Positions 1 through 11,700 of a stretch of DNA of 64,000 nt are shown here, piece after piece. The translations under genes and the position numbers were made by a program. How positions within the stretch are numbered: position 1 is the stretch's first letter; each line of letters begins with the position of its first letter. The notes beneath the pieces are model-generated. The model ran no database searches. It worked only from the letters and a program-made list of their open reading frames with translations, and was not told the DNA's origin. The stretch lies in the NCBI GenBank assembly GCA_013399875.1, contig VXAZ01001670.1, positions 1,415,519 through 1,479,518 of the forward strand. The letters run 5' to 3'. The stretch is from Gymnorhina tibicen (Eukaryota > Chordata > Aves > Passeriformes > Artamidae).

Positions 1-2676
1 GGCTGGGAACGCGTCCCGCCCTCTGCGCGACGTCTCAGTGTGGGGCTCTGGCGGTGTCGCTGCAACCCGTTCTCTCCACCTGCTGTTCCCCTTCGTGTCC
101 GACGCCGAATCCCTAGTGCTGCCCCGTTTCTGGCTAGAGGACGCTGTACTCGAGCGCTGAGCTTCCTACGGGTCCCTGTGATGTTTTAAAAATGAGGGCG
201 TGACCCGAGAGGGGCAGCTGGGAAGGGTCCGGGGCCCCCCTGCCCGCCGGTCCCCCTGCGTCATGGGAACGCTGCCGGAGGGCACAGGGTGCCGTGCAGC
301 CGCCCCTGGCCAGCGCGATGCCTAGTCACAGATTTACTACTTTTGCTTATGTTTACTTTCATAATGTTTAATTACCTCCCTACTCTGCAGTAGGGGATCT
401 TCAAAGCTTCTAATAGAACCACGTGATACTTAAGCAGCGGAACTTACTGACATAAAAACCCCCAAGTTTCACTCTCGGAGCTGACACCGTTTCCTGGGCC
501 TGCTGGCCCTTGTCTTAGCCATGAAATACTTGGGTGAGCTGGGATTAGCTTCTCCTTGCTGTGCTGTCTTCCCCCTAGTCAAGTTTCTTCTCCTTTCTCA
601 CTCCTGTATAATAAATGCTTGGCTTAGTCATCAGGGCGAGTTCAGCTGTTGCAGTGGGTTGGGGAACACAGTCAGCAGCACAGCTGAAAGTAGTAGCCTT
701 CATAGTAGTTTACCATGTCTTTAGTGATGAAGCGATGATCCTTAAAACTTGTCTTCTGTTTTGTCACCTCACAAAAGGATAACACATCTGCTAAAGTGTT
801 GTTAACCAGAGATTTTCTACTTAGGAGCCTATGTCAAAAAAAAGGAGTGGGGAATATAGTTAAAATGAAACTTTGCCTAATTTTTCATAGGCTCAATGCT
901 TGGTCTTTTCTTTTTAGTGTTCTATTAAGATGTTTATTTTTCTATCTTTTTGGACTATAATTTTGCTGTTGCTAATGGAACACAAAACCTGACCCATATG
1001 AAATTGTTAGAGGCATTAGAATTAACCAAGGAAGTCGTTAACATTTCAGCGTTTCTTGAGCTTGCAGCAATCTTGTATTGGTAAAGGATTACAGCATTAT
1101 GGGTCTTCTGGGAAATTCAAAGTATTTGAAAACATCACAAGGATCTGTCTTCTCTCAATATGATTCTTTTTGTGCCTGTTACCTTCTAAGATCAGGTGAC
1201 AGTTTACTAGTGAAAACATCTTTTATTCCTCTTTCCCCCAGGTTAAAAACATCTGGCTTTTCTCTTTAAGAGATACAGGCCAGGCAGATTGGCCCAGAAA
1301 ATATTGCTTCTTTTTTCTCAGAAAACTGCTTCAAGCAATTGAGCTCTTCAGTGAAGTGTGACATACCCCATCTGCCCTGTTACCAGGCTTATTTAACTGA
1401 TTCAGCACATATAATTCTTCAGCATAGAAACATCTCCTGTTCTGCAGAAGCCCAGGCAACAGCTGGTGTGGACGCACTTTGAGCAGGCAGTGATGTGGCA
1501 GAGCTTTGGTCAGAGGATGAGCCTTCCTGGGGGCACTCTGTGGACAGGACTGTGAAGTAAGCTCTTCAAGGCTGGCACTCACAAAGCTGCTTTTGACAGA
1601 GACCTGAAAAATGGGTAAAACTGACTACATTGCCAGAAGGTGCTGTCCATCGGTAGTTCAGAATTCCTTAGCAATTCTATGTATGTAACTTAGACCTGTT
1701 GCTTCGAAAATGTTAACCAGAGCTGTCAGCTGCAAAGAGACTGATTTACACATGCACCACTACAGAGGCTGTGTGCAAAGGCCTTAATTTGATATACACT
1801 TTGTTATAGACAAAGTCTTGCCTGTTTATTCTTACTGTGCCTGGCCATCTCTTTCCTTATATGAGCCTGTACTTTTCCACTGCTACATGGAGAGCTGGAC
1901 TGGGGAACTAAGCCACAGCAAAACCAACCTGCCTCTACCCTGCCCTCCTCAAGGCAGTTCCCTGTCCTAAGGGAAGAAGGGAGTGGGAACTCCGTAGAAT
2001 GAGTTTGGTGGGTTTTTTCAGCAAATGTTAGCTTAAATACCTGTGTTATTGCAAGCCCAGAGAGTATGTCCAGTAAATACATCTTGCCAAGCCTTGAGCT
2101 GATGATCCTGTTGTTGGGAACAGAAGTGGCAGGGTGGCATTCAGAATTGACAGGGTTTCTGTAGTCCTTCACATCCGACAGCTTTAGCTGCTTCATCACT
2201 GTAGTGCTTATCCTTCTGTAAATTAGAGATGAGAATAATCATCTACCCTATAGGATCATGAGCAACTTGTATTTGGAATGTTCTCTGAAAGTATGAAATG
2301 TTATGAGTATATTGCTCTCTAATGGAGGTTGATAATTACCAGAATGTTTTATAATGATGAGGCTGTACTGTGGAAATGGACAAATTATGATGAATTTTTT
2401 TCTCATTGGTATATATTGTTAGGGTTTTTTTATGAGTGGGGGACATCTCATCCCTAAGTAAAACCTGTAGGTACTTTTTGATTCTTATGTTGAATGTTTA
2501 CTGGCTCTGTTCGCCCTGTCCTGGTCACAGCTGTTTAGACAGTAGTTCTGTGATATATTTGGCATTTTCACAAGAGTTACCTTCAAGTGTGGTAGCACTC
2601 TTCCTTATAGGTGCTATTTTTGGATGAGTTTTTGTTTCTCTTTTTTTTTTTAACCAGAACTGTTTTCTTTTGCCAG
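1..2676 (+). other. ALKBH1: ALKBH1 intron 1 (3' part), CpG-rich at left edge
   Basis: Everything before the acceptor at 2676 is read as intron 1 of ALKBH1. The first 310 bases or so are GC- and CpG-rich and then turn abruptly AT-rich, which fits the downstream shoulder of a promoter CpG island whose exon 1 lies just left of the window. No reading frame here resembles the ALKBH1 N-terminus. The rest is unique-looking intronic sequence with short T runs; I see no gene in it. Confidence 0.6.
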
Positions 2677-2785
2677 GTGTTCAGATCACAGCTCAGTATT
2701 TCTTCAGTCAGTGATCAAGATGCCTACAGAGCAGGATTACGGCCAGTTAGCCAGTGGAAAGCCTATGGCCTCAGTGGGTATCCAG
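2677..2785 (+). CDS. ALKBH1: ALKBH1 exon 2
   Basis: The acceptor is TTTTGCCAG just before 2677 and the donor is CCAG|GTAGG. The exon opens in phase 0 and closes in phase 1. It encodes the region ending in the AYGLSGYPG stretch, matching the family segment just before the FIFIPNPF motif. This part precedes the catalytic double-stranded beta-helix. Similarity to the mammalian protein is high over the whole exon, with only conservative changes. Confidence 0.95.
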
Positions 2786-5700
2786 GTAGGTGTCTCTGAT
2801 TTCAAGAAAAATTAAACACAACCTCGTTGCTTTGAATTCATGCTTCGTCAATCTTATCTTTCTTGTCCTGCCTGAAAAAGCTATTTTGGTTTGCCTAAGT
2901 GTAATTTAATGTTGTCGTAAGTGCAGGAGGATGAACAAAATGGCTAAAGGGTGGGATGCACCAATATTTATGAAGGTGAGAAGAGCCAGTTGTTTCACAG
3001 TGACATTAACTAGACCATAGCTCATGAGAATGGATTCCTGTTGCCTTTGGCAGAGACTTTATTTCTGTAGAATCTGTTTTTCCTCAATATGTATTATGCA
3101 CATTGGGTACATGGCTGAAATACAGTAGTTTCACAGTTGTCAGTGTAGGACAGTGAGTACAGTAGGTGAATAAGAACTTTTTGGCCTATTCAGTATACAG
3201 AGTAATTTCATTAGGCACGTTATTTCAGAAATGGAAATGTGTTTTAGGTTTGCAGTTTACCTGGTAGAGTCACAGAGAGGCATTAGGTTGGAAGGCATCT
3301 CCAGAGGTCTAGGCTAACACCCTGCTTAAAGCAGGATGAAGTTGCAAGTTAGATCAGGATGCTGAGAGCTTTGTACAGGTAAATTGTGGAAATCTCTAAG
3401 GATAGAGACTACACACCGTCCTCGGGCACCTGTACCAATGTTTGGCCATGTTTTTTCCCTAAACCTTGTATCTAATAAAAATTCGTCTTGCTGTTATTTG
3501 TGACTTTTGTCTCTCATAATCTTGCTGTGCCCGTCTGAGAAGAATCTGACTCCCCTCCTCTCTCATGCCTGCAGGTAGTGCTCAATACCAGGAAGTGTCA
3601 CCAGCCCTCACTGCTCCTCACGCAGTTTGTCCTCAAGGCAGCCTGGCCTTGGTTTGGAGCTGCTCTTGGCCCTTGAGCCCATATTGTTGCATGGGGTTAT
3701 TCTGCCCCAGATGCAGAATTACCATTGTTGAACTTCCTGAGGTTCTCTTTAGCCCGTTCCTTTGTTTGTCAAAGTCCCTTTCAGGGGCAGCAGTAGCCTC
3801 CAGCATATCCACTGCTGCCCAGTTTAGTGTAATCTGTAAGTGAAATGGGGATGAACATCCCATCATCTACGCTGTTGATGTAGATGTAGTTATCAGGCTT
3901 TGCCGCAGGATCAAAGAATGCAGCTCATAACAGCTGCTGATTAGACTTTGAATCATCAGATCACTATTCTTTAAGCCTGGTGATCCAGCCACCTTTTGCC
4001 TACCCTTTCAATTTTCCCCAAAAATTTATGGGCCCCCAGTTTGGCTCCAATGATGCTGCAGGAGACCAAGTGGAAAACTTTTCTTAAGCCAAGGTAAACA
4101 TCATCACCTGCTTTCCCCTTGTCTGGACATCTCACTGTAGCAGGCAGTGAGGCTGGTTACATAAAATTTGCCTTCCATGCTCTGTTCTCAACCACTGTGT
4201 GTCTGGAAGTGGCTGCTATGAAAGTTTGCCTCATAATTTTATCAGGGGTTTTGGTAAGGCTGATAAGTTTGTAGTTCTCCAGATCATCCTTATTTGAGGG
4301 ATTTTTGTTCGATTAATTTTGTTTTTTCTCATGTTTCTTTTGGTTCACTGGGACCTCAGTCAGTTTCTGCGGGGGTTGCTATGAAGCCAGCCTACCATTT
4401 CTGAAACTGAGGCAGCAATGCTACCCATCTGGCATGTTTACTACACAGGGAATTGAATAACTTCAGGAGTAAAGGCTTCTGCCTCTTACTGCCTCTATAA
4501 ATGTTTTGTTCCACTTACCTGTCATATTATAGCTGCCCTCACTTGGTCTGCTTGTCATTTACTGTCTGTCTAAATGTCTTTCTTAGTAATTACGTAGGGG
4601 GTGTGGGGAATCACAGGTGTTCCACTTAACTGCATTTTTCTTCTACTTTGGCAAAGGAAGCCTTTTACTAAAATGAAATGCAAATATATTGACAGATCAT
4701 CTGTCCTGTTTAGAATCAAGTCATGGACTTGAAAAGAATAGTATTTTATCATTTTTCAGCTACCTTTATCTGGACATCCTAAAACAGTAGGAGGTGTGTA
4801 ACCAACTGTCCCAATAGCCTTCTAAGAGAAGTAAGAATTTCTTTAGTTTGTCTATGAGCAGATTGAAAGGAAGTAATTTGGTTTTGTCCCCACAGTAAGC
4901 AATGAAATAGAAGACTAAGGAATCTGGGTAAATTTCTGTTGTGGTGTCCTGAGTTCTGTGAGGAGCACGTGATGCTGTCTTTGGGTCTTTATAACTGACT
5001 TTTTTTTTTTTAAGAGACATTTTTCTTGTTGTTAGACATCTGCATGTCTTATCCTTCCTTTGACTGAGGTTGGAGACCACTTTAATTAGGTGCAAATTAA
5101 TTCCTAGTATGTAGCAAGATAGTGCTGCAGTAAGAGAATTGCATCTGCTTCCTCAGGGCAGTTTCCTTTAGTATACAGGTTCACAAAGAATTATTCTTTT
5201 GCCCTTTCCCCCCACATCTTTCAAGGCCAAGAGGTTCAATTATGTTGTCTTCGAAGTTTGTCTGTGGTGTTCTTCAGTCAGTTCAGAAAGATTGCTACAG
5301 AAATATATTTCTTACTCTTCTCCCTCCTATGTGTGCATGTCACTGATTTCTGGCACTATTAGTCTTTGTTTGCATGGAATTTTATGGTAAAACTCTGCAA
5401 TTGTTAGAAATTCAGTTTCTGCCTTTCTTGACACAATAAACATAGTAGTAACCCACTTTTTAGTTGTTACTGCTTTTGTAAATCTAGACCAGTCTAATTT
5501 CTTAGGAGAAACCTAGGTCAAGGAGAGGTTTGGAGAGACATGAGCATGTTCTAAGCTTGTGATATAAAAGCCATAAAATCTGGATTCCTGTTCTCATCTC
5601 TGCTTATAACTAACCCTCCAGGCTTCAATGCCTTCATTAATACCTGGGGATAATACATACATAATAGAGTGTAATTTCATGAGTGTAGTAAAGTGCTTCA

Positions 5701-8700
5701 AGAACCCCACATCAAAAGCTGTAGACAGGATGGGCAATATTATTATTCTGTTCTATGCAGAGGCCAACAGAAAGTAAATGTAATGCTTCTGGCAAAGAAA
5801 CTTCTTGTAGCCAAACCTATCAGAAGGCTGCCATAGTCTGAAAGTGCAGGGAACAGTGAATGAATGACCATATGTTACTAATACACAGAAGGCTTTTTTT
5901 CTAGCCAGTTACTTTAATCTTGAGTCTGTGAGGTATGCTGGCAGGTAGCTCTTTTGTGTTTTTATTACCACTTTCATAAGGCCACAAGGCAAGTTTGTAT
6001 CCTACTGAGACTCCTAGCTTTGCTGCTTCTTTTTTAATCTATTTTTGTCTCTTGTTAACTTGATATGACTGAGAAGTTTGAAAAGACACAGTAGGCCAAA
6101 ACCTTAAAACCTCCTTTTCCTTTGTCTTTGCCCTTATCTCTCTTTGAATGTGGATTTTGTGTTGGTGAGTCTTACTGAATTGACAGTCTCTGAGAGAGTG
6201 CCTTGATTCTCAGAGTAGGTACAGTACAGATTAATAGCACCTCTCACATGGGCTGCTGCTTGAACCCTGCCTGAGGTGCCTGGCTAAATGAATGTGCAGA
6301 ATAGCTGCATGTTTGTTTTGTTTTGTTAATTAACAGTGCCTGCAAAGTATTTGCAGTCAACAACAAGCGGTTTGGGACATAATTTGACTTCCATGCCCCT
6401 TTCTGAGTGTTACTGTATCAAAATGCAAATGTGGATACAACCAGACTTACCTGGAAATAAGCATGAAGCAAAGGGGAGGACACTTGACATTACTAGACGC
6501 TTGCTCAGCCCAGGGACTTCTATCTGAAGTAGCAATAGGAAGACAGTATGAGTTCAGAGACAGGGATAAAGTTAGTTTGAAGTGTAGAAAAACTAGGTCA
6601 GAATTACTTTAGCTTTGCAGGGCTTAAGAGAAAAGTCATGCTGAATAATTTAAAAAATAAAATTTACTCCAAAGCAATTGGATTTCCATCTTCTTACTCC
6701 TTTGTCTCCTGTAATCAATATGCCTTACATAGATATGTCCTTTATTGTAATTTTTTATTTGAACCAGTGTTGACTGCCCTCTCTGCCTTCTACCGTGTAT
6801 CACCATTTGTGTTTTCTGAAAAAAACCCCAGTAAGTTTTAACTTAACTATAATAGATTTTATCAGCTTATATGCACGGTCAATTTTTTTCACTACTTCTG
6901 ACTCCTGTCCTTTGCTCTAGATTCAGAAAAAAACAGGGAAACTCCTAATCAGACTTTCTCTCCATCCTCTCCTTTTTCCTTTGTGGTCAGGGTTTATTTT
7001 CATACCAAACCCTTTCCTTCCGGGCTGCCAGCATCACTGGGTGAAGCAGTGTCTCAAGCTATACCCTGAGAAACCCAATGTCTGCAACCTGGACCTGCAC
7101 ATGGCTCCTGAGAAGACCACGGACCTGTGGGGACAGAGCAAGGAGCAGCTGAGGTAAGTCCACTATAACCTTTGGTGGTCAAAACTAATGGAGCCAGATG
7201 TCACCTCTGAGAAGGTGTAAGAAAATGGAGCAGAGAAGGTGTGCCGGTTTGGGCCGAATTCAGGGAAACGTCCAAAAGGAAGTCTCCTCAAAGGAAGGCA
7301 GGTTAAAGCCACCCCTCCCCCACCAGGTTCGGGAAAAAAAAGATTTTCCTTGGAGGAAAGTGAAGGAGAAAATAAAAACTATTTATTTAACAAACACACA
7401 GGAAAAGAATAATAATAATGCTAAATAACAAAACCTCTTGCCGTGAGAGAAAACCTGAAAGATTTTAGAGTCCTGTGGGTGTGGTCTCTCTCCTCCTCCT
7501 CGGAGCTGGGTTGGCGTGGGCCCCCCTCTGGGCCTAAGGTGGAAATTTTCCCAGTGTGTTCTGGTGTTCTGATATTCTGAACAAGTCCAGAAGAGAAGAA
7601 GTCCCAGAGGAAAAAATCTCAACTCTCCGTCTCTCTCCGAAGAGACAGAGCCAGAAAAGCTGGCTGAAAAGCGAGAAGAGTGCTTCCTCTGCTCCTCAGC
7701 AGCAGTAGCTAATCTCTGTGTCCTTGAAGCACAAACTGTTTTGAAAAGTTCACTCAGTTTTTTTCTCTGTCTCTTGCATCCAGTTTTAAAGGCATAGAAA
7801 GGCTCAGGAATCACGTCTGGGCATAGAGTGGTGATAGGGGATACAACACCATAAAGTCACCCCAAGACAGAAGGGAAGCTGAAGAAGATTGCGTACATGC
7901 TGGCAGTATACAGATGGTGTCAGACACACCAGGTTAAAGATGGATATTTCATTACTTCATGTGCATCCTTGTTAATTCCGCTTTCATGCACAATGGGATT
8001 TTCTAGTAGCATATTGTTCCAAAGCCACCAGTGAAATAGTGATCCTGGCTGATGTGGTGCTTGGAAGCTTGCTAAGCTCAGCTACAAGTAGAACCATGAA
8101 GTCTTTCTCGGCCTCAGTTATCCTGAGACAAAAGGGATCCTTTCCAAAACTCCCCACTAATGGTAGCATTTCTTCCTAGTCAGCTCTTAGACCCAGTGCA
8201 CTCTAATTACAGCTATTAGCTGTACTCTCTTGAACTTCTTAAATCTACCAGTTTCTGTGTTCTTATTTTCTAAAGTACTTCTTTTAGTTTGGTTTTGTTT
8301 GTAGTTCTTCTTAATTCAGCATGACATTGAATTAAATATATTAAATGTACCATTTTAATGTCAATCCTGTTTAATCTGAAAGATTCCGTCAGGTTCAGAA
8401 TTCTGTGGCTGATGCAGCTGCCTTTCCTCTACCTGGTTTGGAATTTAATGGAGAATTTGTCCCAGTTTTGAAGTCAAGTAGAAAGTTTAAAAAAAGAGAA
8501 AGTCTTTTAAAGCTTGAACTTTATTCAAGTCACATGTAAAAATGCATATAAAACAGACTGTTTACAGTACACAACCTTTTAGCTACTTGGATATTTATCG
8601 TTACCTTACTGATTTCACTGCTCAATTTTCATAATGATTGTTTCATGTGATGGTGCAGAGTTCCGTACAGTGCTCATCTTCCACCTCAGTCTCTTAGTAA

Positions 8701-11700
8701 GATTGACATGCTGAGATTTTTCTTCAAAAAAACTCTTGACATCTACAAGATACAGAAAGGCAAAAGCAAGATTTTGACTTCTAACTATTTGCACCTAGGA
8801 GAGGTTATGCCCTTGCTTGTTTTCCAGGCTCAGTCAGAATTAGCTACAGAAATGTAGACACCATTTTTGTGTTCCATCAAGGATGAAAAATTGTTCTTTG
8901 AAAGGATCGTGCATTGTGCCCAGTGGCTGAAAAAAGTGGGGTACTGTTCCAGCTTGACAGGCCTCTCCCAGCAGGACCTCCTGAGAATGATCAGAACAGA
9001 GGTTGATTTGCAGCTGTTGAAAACAATGTAGTTTAAAACTGTTGCAGTTCAGTTGAAAACAATGTTTGGAAGAGTGATGGCTGGCAGCAACACTGGCAGT
9101 TTTATGAAGTACTTGGCGTAAGTCTTCAAGGGAGCAAACTGCCTCCTAACATATTTGTGCTTATACCTAGGGGCAGCAGATCAAAACTAGCCAGCCTCTC
9201 TAGTACCTGGAGTGAAAGCCTTTCAGGGAGGTGAGAAACAGTGCTTAACTAAAAAGAGGTCTATTTCCACAAAGCACAACTTTAATGTTTTTTAAAGCCA
9301 TCAGGATGATGCATGCATGTGCTTGGGTCATGGCTTATCTGCTCTTTTCAGGGTGCAGGAATCACAAGGTGGGGTGAATCCATACAGTTCCTAGATGTAT
9401 ATGCTATGCTTTACTCACGAAGTAAAGTATTTCTTTATTTTTATTTTATTTCTTTATTTAATTCTATGGGTATTTTCTCTGGTGCTGGGGACAATTAAAA
9501 GCATAAAAGGGGAGCGTTCCCACAAGATACAGATATATAGATATGTCCATCCTTGTGTATAAGGAAAAGGCTGGAGGGACTTTATAGATGCAGTCATGAC
9601 CAGCAAATAAAGAAACAAGCAATCTTCAGATCAAAGCTCCCATGCTTGTTCTAACATAGTTATACCAGACCTTTTCTGTGCTTTCTTGTAGGACCTCATT
9701 GTTTCCAGATACACAACACTCACACTTTCCTCTTCTTAGCAATGGCACATGAAATCACATGCAGAATACCAAGTTCTGGGAATAAGGACTTCCCACATTT
9801 GGGTTCTTGCTGTTGCACACTCTAGCAATGTAGTGAAAGAAGGCACTTTTGAAAGGCACACGCTAAAAATGTTTCGTTGTGAACATTGTCAATTGAAAGA
9901 TGTACAGGAACAAGTTGTGGGCTCCCTGCTTTCTAAATGCTGTGTTACCTGCTTGTAGGCTACACAAATTGTTCCAAGCAGCATGTATTTGACAGTTACT
10001 GTGTTGGTGTTTATGGTAATTGCAGTTGCTGTTACCGTATGACAGATGGAAGTTGGAAAGACTACTTTCAGTAGTAGCTAAGAAAAATTACTAAAGGTAA
10101 AGAAACTGGCCTTTTACTCCTGTTTCTGGTTTATATTAGGAGTTATCAGTGTGGCATAGTTGAAGAGCAGGAACAAGCTGCATATCCAGGTAGAAATGCA
10201 CATTAAGTGCAGATGTTTGGCTGAGACTTGACCATGGCAGCACAAATACAAATCTTTTTTCGTAAAAGAGAGCATGTTGTGCTGAACTGATGAGGCTATA
10301 AATGAGCCAACCGTCTGGTGCTACTGTTTATCTTCTGAGTATATTTCCCTTTTCTCTCTTTTTCTTTTTTTACCATACCATGTGACTTGGCTTGAGAAAA
10401 ATAAGCTGAAATTGCCGAAATGAGTAGACTAGAAGATAGATGTGTACCTTCCTTTTTGTATTTATCACTAACATATTTCTGTCTTATTTAGTTACTTATA
10501 TTCTGTAACTTTTCAAGAGCTTTTCCATAGTCCTACTAAAACCCCCTCCTTGAAGTCTCTTGCTTTCATCACCTTCAAGTAAGAATGGTAAATTGGTGTG
10601 TGCTTCAGACCACTCAGTCCCTTTACTTTAGGGTTGTCACGTGAGAAGAACAGTTCTTTGTCCTGCATAGCAGTCTGGATAAGGGAATACCTGCAGTCTA
10701 GACTTCTTGACGCTGTGGTCATAGCTAGAGAAGTCTTGCTTTTTACTGCGAGTCAGTCTGTCCTAAGGACGTTTTATCAAAGTACCAAGTAGTAGAACTA
10801 ACCATCTTTTGCAATATTAGGCAGCATGCTATGTTTCACTGTCAGGCTACTCATTTTTCTTTCTTGTGATTTTCCATTAGGTACCTAGAGTATTTTTTCC
10901 TTGCATTTGCACCTTCAGATCTTCAGATTCTGGTCTTTCACTGTCAGGTGCTCACATAGGACATGTTTAATTCTGATTCCTAAATTTGTGCAGCTCATTG
11001 TGTTGTTTCCATCTGATAACCTCTTAGGTACCATGTTGAAAATACAAGCTTTCAAACTGACAACAGTTGGCAGTAGGCCCCATAGCTTGCACACATTGCA
11101 TGAATTAAATTTTCAAGGTCTTTGGAGGAAGAAAGTATTGGCACTGAAAATAAAAGTTTAGTATTGATTGGTTTTAATAGCACTGATTGGTTTTAATAGG
11201 CTGTGAAATGGATGCGTGAATCTCTTTACTGTATGCTGGACTACCAGAAGACCCCTCAGAAATTAACACATATCCTATTTCTTTATGTTTTGTCTTTGTA
11301 GAAGGAAAGGTTCCAGTAAATGGGAGCCCAGGAGCCTATTGGAGAAGCTGCGCTGGGTCACCCTTGGTTACCATTATAACTGGGATACTAAGGTATTGAG
11401 ATTAAATTCTTCTCCATTTTTCTTAGCTATAAGCACTCAGAATGGCAAACAGAGAAGAACACCATGGAATAAAATGTTCATGATCCTACAAGATAGTCTT
11501 GAGGAAAGGCACTAACAAACTGTGCTTTTAAGAACATTTTAATCTGTATCAGTTTACTGTGAAGGGTTTAACAGCAAAAGTCCATTGCTGCTGCATTCTT
11601 TCCTTTGAAAGTTAACGTGAGAGCGCGTGCACTCAGCTCTAAACCTGCAGCTATTTCAGCGTAAGAGGCATATTTACCTCCCAAAAGGGATGATTAGAAA

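Larger units (their letters stand above)
7154..11301 (+). other. ALKBH1: ALKBH1 intron 3
   Basis: The intron contains the solo LTR at 7240-7869. It also has an AT-rich simple tract near 9429-9462, a GATA-like run near 9530, and a short perfect duplication at 11165-11199. Between 7875 and 9400 and between 9600 and 11100 I see only unassigned intronic sequence. Confidence 0.85.

Noticed and set aside
1..310. ALKBH1 exon 1 within the window
   Set aside because: No frame in the CpG-rich left edge resembles the expected N-terminus or ends in a donor of matching phase.
7383..7814. A 143-codon minus-strand frame
   Set aside because: It lies wholly inside the solo LTR and includes its non-coding R/U5 region; no retroviral protein similarity is evident.
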